64,000 nt of DNA from the NCBI RefSeq assembly GCF_047730085.1, contig NZ_CP159830.1:2852001-2916000 (forward strand), given 5' to 3'. Of this stretch, positions 8,654-16,320 are shown one piece after another. Below the pieces are notes generated by a model that had not been told where the DNA came from, made no database searches, and saw only the letters and a list, made by a program, of their open reading frames with translations. Numbering within the stretch: the first letter of the stretch is position 1; each line of letters begins with the position of its first letter. A program made the position numbers and the translations under genes. Source of the stretch: Njordibacter sp937773555. GTDB lineage: Bacteria; Pseudomonadota; Gammaproteobacteria; Pseudomonadales; Balneatricaceae.

Positions 8654-9721
8654 TTAATCTAAACTTTCAAGATAAGCACGGTCAGAAATATTGGTCCACA
8701 CACGTACTTTGCTCAAGTAGTTAGCTTGTGAATCAATGATGGTTTTGGCCATTGGATCAGCTTCAGCACGCTTTTCAAGCAGGTCTTGGTTAGCTTGCTT
8801 CATGGCATCTAAAACTGGCTTAGGGAAGGTCTTCACTTTAATCTCAGGGAAGTCCTGCTTCATGGTTGCCCAGTTTTCTGCACTTTCGTGATACGACTGA
8901 ATGTACATGTCGTAAGCTGCAGTGCGCATAGACACCCTCAGCACCTCTTGTAGGTCTTCAGGTAGTTCGTTCCACTTGTCTTTATTGATCATGAACTGAA
9001 GCTCTGTTGCAGGCTCATGCCAACCAGTGTAGTAGTAAGGTGCAATTTTGTGAAAGCCCATACGCAAATCAAGTGAAGGACCTACCCACTCCAAAGCATC
9101 AATGGTATTGCGCTCTAATGCAGTGTAAAGCTCACCCGCTGGAATGTTGGTGGGGCTTGCTCCTAGCTCAGCTAGCACTTCACCAGCAAACCCAGGGATG
9201 CGCATTTTTAGGCCTTTTAAGTCTTCAACAGAGTTGATTTCTTTGCGGAACCAGCCACCCATTTGGTTGCCGGTATTGCCGCCAGGAAACGATAAAACAT
9301 TATGCTTGTCGTAAACCTGATTCATTAACTCCATGCCACCACCATGGTAGAACCAGCTGTACTGCTCTGGAGTGGTCATACCAAATGGCATGGTGGTGAA
9401 GAACAAGGTGTTGGCGTCTTTACCTTTCCAGTAATACGACGCAGAGTGGGCCATGTCATACTGACCGGCTTTGACCATGTCAAAAACGCCCAGCGCAGCT
9501 TTATGTTTGTTAGCAGAATCTACGGTGATATTGAGGCGACCATTAGACATTTTATTTGCCATAGCTGCCATGTTTTTGGTGGAGTCTCCGAAGATTGGAA
9601 AGTTGGTAGGCCAAGTTTCAGCCAGTTTTAAACGGTACACTTTCTCAGCTGCAAAAGCAGAGCCGCTGATAAGTACAATTGCAGTACTGGCGAATATCGC
9701 CAGATTTTTACGAATTGACAT
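8654..9721 (-). CDS. TRAP substrate-binding protein, TakP-like (2-oxo acid type)
   Basis: This 355-residue protein has an N-terminal signal peptide (cleavage near SAFA-AEKV, about 25). It carries the hallmarks of the TakP/DctP family: WPTNFPIFGDS at the start of the mature domain, AYYWKGKD, PFGMTTPEQYSWFYHGGG, GNQMGGWFR with Arg159, which in the family clamps the substrate carboxylate, and LKMRIPG with Arg174, followed by EWVGP. Similarity to Rhodobacter TakP, which binds 2-oxo acids, suggests a 2-oxo acid, lactate or similar monocarboxylate as ligand; this is inference. It is first gene of the five-gene TRAP/two-component operon. Confidence 0.9.
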   Translation of the reverse strand: MSIRKNLAIFASTAIVLISGSAFAAEKVYRLKLAETWPTNFPIFGDSTKNMAAMANKMSNGRLNITVDSANKHKAALGVFDMVKAGQYDMAHSASYYWKGKDANTLFFTTMPFGMTTPEQYSWFYHGGGMELMNQVYDKHNVLSFPGGNTGNQMGGWFRKEINSVEDLKGLKMRIPGFAGEVLAELGASPTNIPAGELYTALERNTIDALEWVGPSLDLRMGFHKIAPYYYTGWHEPATELQFMINKDKWNELPEDLQEVLRVSMRTAAYDMYIQSYHESAENWATMKQDFPEIKVKTFPKPVLDAMKQANQDLLEKRAEADPMAKTIIDSQANYLSKVRVWTNISDRAYLESLD

Positions 9722-10272
9722 TATATTTCCTTATTACGTTTTTATTTAAGCGCATTAATCTTGTCAAAAAAGAAAGTAACGAACTATTAGTAATACCACC
9801 TAGGTTTAGAATTTATTCAGGAAAAACTAAGTAGTAATTCAGTTCGCACCACATGAAAGACCAGAAAATAGAAAGCAATCGTTACTAATATTATCTATTT
9901 AGCCTCTCTAAAAAAATAATTGCCTACTAATATGCTGTTTGGTCCCTTTTGTTATTAGCGCAAAAATAGAAATCACAACACACCCCCTAATTAAAGGCAC
10001 TTCATTGATCGATATGGGCAGAATGGTGCAGGGCAAAGACTAGATTTTCAATGGGCGTTAGCTTGTATGGCTTTTGTCCAATACCTTCTAGATAAACTTT
10101 AAAATAAGGTTGAAGATGCTGAGCGCGGGGAGCTAAATATACAGCCCCTGCTGGTGATTGCGTAAAGCAGGTCAACTCAATATGGACAGAGGATAGATGG
10201 AACCTAATACGGAACCAGATTCAAATATTAGCTTACTATTATATTCAGAAATATTGCTGAGTATTTAATTTT
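9722..10272. other. Upstream region of the TRAP operon and right end of element B
   Basis: About 550 bases without a credible gene. The part next to dctP is AT-rich and should contain the operon promoter, but I cannot pick one with confidence. The right part holds the arm repeats and the conserved flank leading into the att remnant at 10273. Confidence 0.5.
10198..10216 (+). repeat. Paired TGGAACC arm sites, right end of element B
   Basis: TGGAACC at 10198-10204 and CGGAACC at 10210-10216, with CAGATT after them, lie about 75 bases left of the att core. Layout and spacing match the right end of element D (37562-37580), so the two elements were probably inserted by related integrases. Confidence 0.65.
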
Positions 10273-10288
10273 AATGGCGCGCCAGGAG
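10273..10288 (+). other. att remnant, junction B/C
   Basis: Sixteen bases are identical to the CCA end and acceptor stem of the tRNA-Arg gene (AATGGCGCGCCAGGAG); after that the sequence diverges. It marks the junction of elements B and C. The identity is much shorter than the 49 bases at 20289, so the crossover points of the integrases differ or this copy has decayed. Confidence 0.75.
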
Positions 10289-10569
10289 AGTGACTTAAAT
10301 ACTAATAATTAAACTATTAAATAAGTAAATCAATAAGTTACAAAACAGTGCTGATGACAATGTACAACTGTAGGGTACTACGGGAGGCGCTACGGTCAAG
10401 GGTCATTACCCGAACTTGCCAAGACTATAATTCTTCGGTACGTATTTAATGCATTACATCTTCGGATTAACGCGAGTCACAACACGAAGTCATCATTGGT
10501 CTGTTTGAAATCAGCCCGCTCTAAGCCAATGTATCCATCATCGCCGCTGGTGGTTAGCATGGCAAAGAC
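10289..10569. other. Left end of element C, non-coding
   Basis: The stretch between the att remnant and the serine recombinase gene contains the left arm repeat of element C (10378-10396). I see no gene. Confidence 0.5.
10378..10396 (+). repeat. Left arm repeat of element C
   Basis: CTACGGGAGGCGCTACGGT matches the sequence at 20221-20239 (CTACGGTAGGCTCTACGGT) in 17 of 19 bases. Each consists of two CTACGG units 12 bases apart. The pair sits near the two ends of element C and nowhere else that I noticed, so I infer arm sites for the integrase at 18986-20134. Confidence 0.7.
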
Positions 10570-11118
10570 TCACGCTAATTTGGCTGTTCGTTGAACAGTT
10601 GAAAGACTCACATTGATTTTTTCAGCAGTCTTTCGGAAAGATAGACCATCGCGCAAGCAATCAAGAATCGCCGACTTATTAATTGTTGATTGGCGTCCTT
10701 TATACTTGCCTGCTGCTTTTGCAATCTGAATGCCTTCATATTGGCGCTGCTTGATGCAGGTGCGTTCAAATGCTGAAATAGCACCAATCACCGTTAGCAT
10801 TAAATCTTGTATAGGGTTTTGATCACTAGTGAAGTGAAGACCTTCTTGATGAAATTTCACAGACACACCCTTTTTTGTCAGCAACTCCACAAATTCAAGT
10901 AAGTGGCTCACATTACGAGCGAGGCGAGAAATGTCGTGTACATGAACAGTGTCTCCAGACCGAACATGATTGAGTAGTTTATCCAACTCAGGACGACTTT
11001 TGACAGATCCTGTGATTTTATCAACGAACTGCATATCTAGATCAACACCTGCAAGTTGGCGAATCTCATTTTGCTCAACGCTGCTAACACGAATATATCC
11101 TACGCTTTGACCCTTCAT
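10570..11118 (-). CDS. Serine recombinase (resolvase/invertase family)
   Basis: The 182-residue protein has the catalytic domain of the small serine recombinases: YIRVSS near the N-terminus with the nucleophile Ser, ISRLARN with catalytic arginines, a long E-helix region (AISAFERTCIKQRQYEGIQIAKAAGKYKGR) and a C-terminal helix-turn-helix (GLSFRKTAEKINVSLSTVQR). Length and domain order equal those of Tn3-type resolvases and Hin-type invertases. No transposase or invertible segment is visible nearby; it could resolve dimers of the element or be left from a transposon. It lies near the left end of element C, opposite the tyrosine integrase. Confidence 0.93.
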   Translation of the reverse strand: MKGQSVGYIRVSSVEQNEIRQLAGVDLDMQFVDKITGSVKSRPELDKLLNHVRSGDTVHVHDISRLARNVSHLLEFVELLTKKGVSVKFHQEGLHFTSDQNPIQDLMLTVIGAISAFERTCIKQRQYEGIQIAKAAGKYKGRQSTINKSAILDCLRDGLSFRKTAEKINVSLSTVQRTAKLA

Positions 11119-11794
11119 GACTCACCTGTATTCATTGAACTCTAGAACTGGCAATAGTCCTGTATTCAAAAAAATACGGCAACCCTTTTGACTACATAAA
11201 TCCCATCTGAGCGTATTCATCATAATGTAGTCCCTACGCTATACCCAAAAAGATACATTCTTGAAATCGCTGTTTTAAACGCGTTTCAGCACCTTTTCTT
11301 TAGGAATGACTAAATACATTAGTACAAAAGCAATAACCGTATTTGTTAAACAGTTTAAATAGTTTAGACAGTTAAGGATAAATACATTTAGACGACAGAA
11401 TGAGAGTTAGCATTACAGTGCTAACAGGGCACCACTATTCGTAGACAGACCCACTCATCAAGTTTTCGTCCCACATGGATCAAGATAGATGATGCTGTTA
11501 CTGCATTCGCAAAGAATCTGCCATTCGTAGAATGAAGCCGATAGATATTTGCGTATCCAACACGGCATGCTTAGGGATTCGCCACCCTGAAATGAGTAGG
11601 CTCTACTGAACTATTGTAACCTACAGGTAGCAGATGATTTGATGACATATAAATCTGTGTTCCAGCGTTGATGAAGCAGCAAGTAATAAGGTATCGCTCA
11701 ACCGCCTTTCCCAGAGCAAAATGGGGTTTGTTATGTCACTGTGGGTAGATTGATAGGCAAGCGTTAGAAATAACTAAAACGATCAAAATAAATT

Positions 11795-11824
11795 CCATAC
11801 TTCGCTGTGACAAGCGAAGTGTGG
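11795..11824. other. 12-bp-stem hairpin
   Basis: CCATACTTCGCT (11795-11806) can pair with AGCGAAGTGTGG (11813-11824) with one G-U pair and a 6-base loop. No T-run follows on either strand, so it is not a simple terminator. It could be a structured RNA, a protein-binding palindrome or a single-strand recombination site; there is no evidence to choose. Confidence 0.5.
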
Positions 11825-11930
11825 ACTGAAATCCTGGTAAGAGCCTTTGATAGAGTTACAGTTAAAAAATATTGATTAAACAATGACCAACACTAATAAA
11901 TGTAAAAAATAAGACTGACCTGATAAGGGA

Positions 11931-11979
11931 GCAGTCTTTGACTGCGAACGATAAGGCAGTCTTTATCCGCAGAGCGGAT
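11931..11979 (+). promoter_or_regulatory. Tandem small hairpins in the leader of the 12009 gene
   Basis: GCAGTC-TTT-GACTGC (11931-11945) and ATCCGC-AGA-GCGGAT (11965-11979) are perfect 6-bp stems with 3-base loops, 34 bases apart, within the 80 bases before the start codon at 12009. They may be a structured leader or operators. A strong AAGGAG ribosome site follows at about 11994. Confidence 0.4.
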
Positions 11980-12008
11980 ATTAACGAGACAACAAGGAGA
12001 ACAACAAA

Positions 12009-12389
12009 ATGACATTTACAGAAGAACTGTACGAAAAAATAAGTAACCTATATGTAGGAATGACCGTGAGAGGTTTTTCCGAGTTATGTGGAAAATCCCC
12101 AAGTTATTATGGAAGTATAAAGGCGCAGCAACTTGAACTATCTACGAGCGCCATTGCACATTTGATGGAAGGCATAGAGGAGCGAAAGTTGGTAGCACCC
12201 GCATCAACCCAATTCATTACCCAGTTGACAGAGGTACAACTTTTTATTGCATACGAGATAGCGGCACGACACCACAAATGCAGTGAGAGCCAAAACATAA
12301 AAATACGACATATGTTACTTGAGGCAATAAGTAACTTGGCAGACAGAGAACTTGATAACAGAACCCCAACACCTATTTTCATAGGATAA
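12009..12389 (+). CDS. Small unknown protein, possible DNA-binding
   Basis: The 126-residue protein is soluble and mostly helical. Residues about 18-35 (RGFSELCGKSPSYYGSIKAQ) resemble a helix-turn-helix of the kind found in small phage and island regulators, and the rest has two further helices. The start is supported by an AAGGAG about 10 bases upstream. I do not recognise the family with certainty. It lies between the recombinase and the cargo of element C on the plus strand, ahead of another small gene. Confidence 0.6.
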   Translation: MTFTEELYEKISNLYVGMTVRGFSELCGKSPSYYGSIKAQQLELSTSAIAHLMEGIEERKLVAPASTQFITQLTEVQLFIAYEIAARHHKCSESQNIKIRHMLLEAISNLADRELDNRTPTPIFIG

Positions 12390-12528
12390 ATTAAAGCGGC
12401 ATATAACTGCTATGAGTGCATCAAATCGGACCTACCCAGCAAGGCAATGCTTGGCAGTATTGTATGTGAGAAAAACCGTGCACTCTTGCGCCGATATAAC
12501 CAACATTAAATTAAAGGAGAAATGAACA

Positions 12529-12726
12529 ATGAGATTGAAGGATTTAGAGGAAGAAGAGGCGTATGGACCAGAGGACTATGACAAAGTTAAGGCAAAAAAA
12601 GATAAGGCTGATAAAGACAAGCGGCAGAAAGTGGACCGAGTTAAACGGGAAAGAGAGCAGGTTGCGAAGGCTCAAAATGAACTACGCACACAGCGAAATC
12701 AGGCGCAAAGAGCAAGTAGCAGTTAA
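12529..12726 (+). CDS. Highly charged 65-residue protein
   Basis: A short, almost wholly charged helical protein (EEEEAYGPEDYDKVKAKKDKADKDK...) rich in Lys, Asp, Glu and Arg, with heptad-like spacing that could form a coiled coil. An AAAGGAG site precedes it at about 12510, which would also suit an ATG at 12522 in another frame that closes after 19 codons. A clear terminator follows at once, which supports a real transcript. Function unknown. Confidence 0.45.
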   Translation: MRLKDLEEEEAYGPEDYDKVKAKKDKADKDKRQKVDRVKREREQVAKAQNELRTQRNQAQRASSS

Positions 12727-12727
12727 C

Positions 12728-12755
12728 AAAAAGGCACATTTAATGTGCCTTTTTA
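12728..12755 (+). terminator. Rho-independent terminator
   Basis: AAAAAGGCACA-TTTAA-TGTGCCTTTTT: a GC-containing stem with a T-run, two bases after the stop of the charged protein gene. A decayed relative (GGCACATTTAATATGCC) lies at about 15013. Confidence 0.8.
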
Positions 12756-12780
12756 TTGTCTTAAATAATAATTAATTTAG

Positions 12781-12845
12781 GGCAAAATTATCTAAACTGC
12801 CTCCCGGTCTGGACTGGTAAAAATAATCCCTGTCCTATGTGCCCA
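12781..12845 (+). repeat. Cargo-flanking repeat of element C, copy 1
   Basis: An imperfect direct repeat of about 60 bases pairs this site with 18836-18900. The shared core is ATTATCTAAACTGCCTC, followed by a looser match that includes CTGTC-TATGT. The two copies bracket the whole cargo block (12867-18713). Confidence 0.5.
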
Positions 12846-12866
12846 ACTCTCTATATAAGATGGTGA

Positions 12867-14924
12867 CTACCATTTAGTCAGATGCAACATAACTATGTCT
12901 CTTCCACTGGTAGTCCCAATAAGGAAATTGGTGCCAATCACACCTCGGAATGTTACCTCCGCTATGGGGTCATCAAGTTCGTATTGCAGGTCTCCAGTCG
13001 CTATAAGTAAACCATTATTTGTTTCAAATTTCATCGTCTTACGTTGCGATTGCACGGGTTCTTTATATCCAGGTTTCGCTTCGAATAAGATGCTTCCATC
13101 CAGTACAGTTAACTTATCAATTCCTCGGTGTCCTAACTTCCCAGTATAATTACTAACCCGCATATAATGCAGAGCATACACACCATCAGTCAATGCAGCG
13201 TCACCTAAAGATCCATCTAGACTTAATGCATCGTCAAGCGAACCTTCCCATTTAACACTGTCTAACCAAGAAACTAATCCATCTATGGTGTGCTGCTTCT
13301 GCCACTTTAAAGAAATGACTTTGTCACTTTTCTTGGCTTTGGTTTTTTGGATGTCATATTCTTTAGTTAGTTTAAATGCTTCTTTAGCATTAAATGCTGC
13401 AAGGGCAATATCTTCTTCTGTTAAAACCTCTGCTACAACTCCTAAAACCTCGTCACTGCCAACCATCTTGTAGGGAGTGATATCGTTATTAGCCACATAC
13501 AACATGTATGGGTCAATGATCATGTGATCATCTGTTGATTTAATAACACTTCCATACTGATCTAGTTTAACGTAATTCTGATCCCTAAATTCTTGAAGGT
13601 CTGGGCGAAAGCGGTCAATGTATCGTGCTGATTGACGCACCACTTGCTTGATTCCAGTATTAGAGTATTTCCATTTTTCAATCAAAGAAAGTTTATTAAA
13701 CATTGCAACTGTGTCACCACCAGTTCCACCATACGCACCATTCTTTGATGTGTACTTGAGCAACATATCAGGGTCATTGAGTATATTAATTTGTGCTGCA
13801 ACTAAGTCTTTAACGAGCATTCCATTCGGTGTTTTATGTTCAAGAAAGTCATAGCCAACTGTATCTAACAGTTCGGTTAATGCACCTAAGTGCAAAGGTA
13901 TTTCACTGGAATAACCTAGCGCCGCTGATCCACGACTCGCTGCATAAGGGATGAAAATACCTTCTTCATCAAACACTCGCAGTAATAATTTAAGATTTTT
14001 AATACCAGCGTCAAATAGTACTTGATCGCCAAGTCGCAAGCCTAATGCAATAGCACCAGTAGTTGACTTCAACAAGGGACTCGCACAAGTATCAACACTC
14101 ATCTTACCGTTGTTAAGACCTTTAGCAAGGCGCGATGTTGAATTGAAATCACATGACTTTAATCCTCGTGGTGCACGCTTGCTCATGTCTGACTTGATCA
14201 ATTGCTTTGAAAAATACGATTCTACAATTTGTCGCTCTTCATCAGTGTAGTCGAATTCGCTAGCGTGAATCGCATAGTAACCACCATACACGCCTAAGTA
14301 ACTTGCCATTGCATAGGTACGAAGTTGGTATTCATTAGCAGACACATTTTTAGATGGAAACTTGAATACTTCATCTGTTGCCCATGTGAGCATCATGTCT
14401 TGAAGATAGTCAGGTGTTATTCCTAGGCGAGATAATTGTTCAGCCATTGCCAATGAACAGATGCTAATCGGTTTATGATATGCATCAAATGAACCAACAC
14501 CTTTAGCCTTTTCAACTTCAACTTTCATGTTGGCTTCAAAATTCTGCATTACATCAAGAAAACAATATTCAACTGATGCACCTTTCCAATAAAACCCACT
14601 GTGATCTGAGAAAGCGGATTTAATGACTTCTCGTTCTTGGTCAAAGACTTTTTGATTTTTGATCGGTTGCCAATTTTGGGGAACAACTATGGCATCAAGC
14701 AGATCTACTTTAGTTGAACTTGATAATACTGCGCTAGTCTTGACTTTAGGCAGCGCGCAATCAAGTCCACGCTTAGTCGCTTCGTCAATCTGCTCTTGTC
14801 CACCACCAGCCTTCACCAAACGGCAGACCGTTTTGTCAGACCATCCTGACATATCTGTGGCAAACACTTGAGTTGCCAACAACGACCCAAATACAAAACA
14901 AAAATATCTAAATCCAGATTTCAT
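12867..14924 (-). CDS. Secreted alginate-lyase-like protein
   Basis: The 685-residue protein has a clean signal peptide (MKSGFRYFCFVFGSLLATQVFA). The ATG at 14924 is preferred over the GTG at 14930 because a GAAGG site lies five bases before it. Residues about 85-430 are helical and resemble alpha/alpha-toroid alginate lyases (PL5-like), including a SRGSAALGYSSEIPLHLGALTELL segment; the C-terminal 150 residues look beta-rich. The N-terminus carries a CRLVKAGGGQEQIDEATKRGLDC module. I see no proof of which polysaccharide is cut. It is cargo of element C, transcribed alone towards the flanking repeat. Confidence 0.55.
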   Translation of the reverse strand: MKSGFRYFCFVFGSLLATQVFATDMSGWSDKTVCRLVKAGGGQEQIDEATKRGLDCALPKVKTSAVLSSSTKVDLLDAIVVPQNWQPIKNQKVFDQEREVIKSAFSDHSGFYWKGASVEYCFLDVMQNFEANMKVEVEKAKGVGSFDAYHKPISICSLAMAEQLSRLGITPDYLQDMMLTWATDEVFKFPSKNVSANEYQLRTYAMASYLGVYGGYYAIHASEFDYTDEERQIVESYFSKQLIKSDMSKRAPRGLKSCDFNSTSRLAKGLNNGKMSVDTCASPLLKSTTGAIALGLRLGDQVLFDAGIKNLKLLLRVFDEEGIFIPYAASRGSAALGYSSEIPLHLGALTELLDTVGYDFLEHKTPNGMLVKDLVAAQINILNDPDMLLKYTSKNGAYGGTGGDTVAMFNKLSLIEKWKYSNTGIKQVVRQSARYIDRFRPDLQEFRDQNYVKLDQYGSVIKSTDDHMIIDPYMLYVANNDITPYKMVGSDEVLGVVAEVLTEEDIALAAFNAKEAFKLTKEYDIQKTKAKKSDKVISLKWQKQHTIDGLVSWLDSVKWEGSLDDALSLDGSLGDAALTDGVYALHYMRVSNYTGKLGHRGIDKLTVLDGSILFEAKPGYKEPVQSQRKTMKFETNNGLLIATGDLQYELDDPIAEVTFRGVIGTNFLIGTTSGRDIVMLHLTKW

Positions 14925-15095
14925 GATCACCTTCCCTAGTAATTACAAATTAACGAGCGCAACCTAGTTCAGCAGCAGGCTTGCACGAGCGGCATCTAAT
15001 TAACCATAAAGGCACATTTAATATGCCGTCTTTAATATGATTTATTTATTGGCTCTTAGGTTGATATAAAGCAATGTAATCCGTGCCTATTACGA

Positions 15096-15275
15096 TCAGA
15101 AAAATGAACTCTCATATGGCAGGCATTGGCTAGCCATCGCCTGTGCCTTATCTATTTGAGCAGGGGTCATTTTAATAGTAATACGTTTCCTATCCACACC
15201 AGCCTGTCTATTACCCTTATGTTCGGCTATGAAATACCACATATAGGCTTTCACATAGTCTGTGAAAACCCCCAT
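15096..15275 (-). pseudogene. Fragment of a Sel1-repeat protein
   Basis: Fifty-nine codons read GVFTDYVKAYMWYFIAEHKGN...KMTPAQIDKAQAMASQC, the last repeat and end of a Sel1-like (TPR-related) repeat protein. The frame is open for about 70 bases upstream (ESKKGMGVF) but then meets a stop, and no earlier repeats are found. I take it as the 3' remnant of a lost gene in the 430-base gap between the alginate-lyase-like gene and the secreted protein gene. The rest of the gap shows only a decayed hairpin near 15013. Confidence 0.6.
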
Positions 15276-15363
15276 ACCTTTTTTTGACTCATATTGCGTT
15301 ACATTGTTACCAATTAAAGTGTCTATTAAACTGGGTGCGTATCACTTATAACTTGTGCCTGAA

Positions 15364-16320
15364 TTATTCAGCAACAAATCTCATATCAAAGTCATTAGTT
15401 TTTATAGCGTTGATACAACCTTCTATGCCTGATGCTCTAGCGCTATCTGCGCACGGTCCGGTAGTAGAGAATTCCATACGTCCATACCCCTTCATTGCAA
15501 ATCCCAGGTCAATATTTGTTGTATTAGCATTAATTTTTAAAGGTGCGCTAAAATACATTAAACCTAATTCATAGTTCGCATTGGACGTTTTGTTGCTGTT
15601 ATCAATAGTGGCTAAAGTAGTTTGGTCAGACAGTAGGTAGAGTTTGTTACCACTGGACATTATTTTCATCGGCGCAGCCGAACCAATCCAAAAAGTTTCA
15701 TTGTACATCCAGCCATAATTTCCATTTGCTTCCATCGCTGCTTCGTTAGCAACACACTCCATCGATAAGTCTGTCAATGATGTAGTAGAGAATTTATTAT
15801 AGGAAGCATTACCTATGGTATAGCATAGATTCCCAGCCGTTGAGCGCCCTTGAAACGGCTGAGAAAAAAGTTGGGCGGATTTAAAAAACCATTTATTTTG
15901 TTCCAAGACGACTGCGTGTGTATACGTGCCCTCTGTCAACTTTGACAGGTCTATATTATTAATTGTTTGAGGCTCTCCCAGCGAAAATTCAACCTCAACA
16001 GGATTAGTCAGGTTGTCCAGAATGAATACACACTTTTCATACCAGTCAATAGTTGGGTTAGTTTCGTCTGGTACAGATTTACATAGACCGACTTTAAACA
16101 GGTTCATTTTTAATGTCTGCACGTCACTTATGCAGCGGTTTTCGTAGGGGCTCGTATTATCATCTAATTCTAGAGAACCAACTGTCCCATCGCTGAGAAT
16201 AGGACAGTCTGGTGTAACCCCGCCACCTCCTGGAACAGTAATGTTTGTTGCAGCAAGCAACGAATGTGCTGATAGCAAGAGAGGTAAGGCAAGTAGAACT
16301 TGAAAGATTTTTTTCATCAT
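15364..16320 (-). CDS. Secreted protein of unknown function, autotransporter partner
   Basis: The 318-residue protein has a signal peptide (MMKKIFQVLLALPLLLSAHSLLAATN) and a beta-rich mature part with scattered cysteines. The motif LKMNLFKVGLCKS...YEKCVFIL and the strand TYTHAVVLEQNKWFFKSAQLF suggest a repeated beta-sandwich or pilin-like fold, but I do not recognise the family. Its start codon follows the stop of the inverse autotransporter gene without any gap, so the two are co-translated. It may be displayed by, or act together with, that barrel. Confidence 0.65.
   Translation of the reverse strand: MMKKIFQVLLALPLLLSAHSLLAATNITVPGGGGVTPDCPILSDGTVGSLELDDNTSPYENRCISDVQTLKMNLFKVGLCKSVPDETNPTIDWYEKCVFILDNLTNPVEVEFSLGEPQTINNIDLSKLTEGTYTHAVVLEQNKWFFKSAQLFSQPFQGRSTAGNLCYTIGNASYNKFSTTSLTDLSMECVANEAAMEANGNYGWMYNETFWIGSAAPMKIMSSGNKLYLLSDQTTLATIDNSNKTSNANYELGLMYFSAPLKINANTTNIDLGFAMKGYGRMEFSTTGPCADSARASGIEGCINAIKTNDFDMRFVAE

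Larger units (their letters stand above)
375..10288. mobile_element. Element B, tRNA-Arg integrated island with TRAP cargo
   Basis: About 9.9 kb lie between tRNA-Arg 3'-end repeats. The content is an LtaS/sulfatase-like gene, a truncated CHC2-type zinc-finger gene, a RepA-like ATPase with an iteron-like array, and a TRAP transporter operon with its two-component system. No integrase remains, so it is probably immobile by itself. The left arm repeats (502-525) and right arm repeats (10198-10216) are of different types, which suggests that B is a fusion of two elements or has lost one end. Confidence 0.65.
11119..12008. other. Long non-coding stretch with hairpins, element C
   Basis: Nearly 900 bases with no ORF worth reporting. 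Just upstream of the recombinase, near-repeats ATTCAAAAAAATAC (about 11163) and ATACCCAAAAAGATAC (about 11239) might be part of a recombination site. A 12-bp stem lies at 11795-11824, and two small hairpins lie within the 80 bases before the next gene. The rest shows nothing I can assign. Confidence 0.4.

Noticed and set aside
12009..12726. Toxin-antitoxin pair
   Set aside because: Sizes and order would allow it, but neither protein shows a known toxin or antitoxin motif, and the genes are 140 bases apart.
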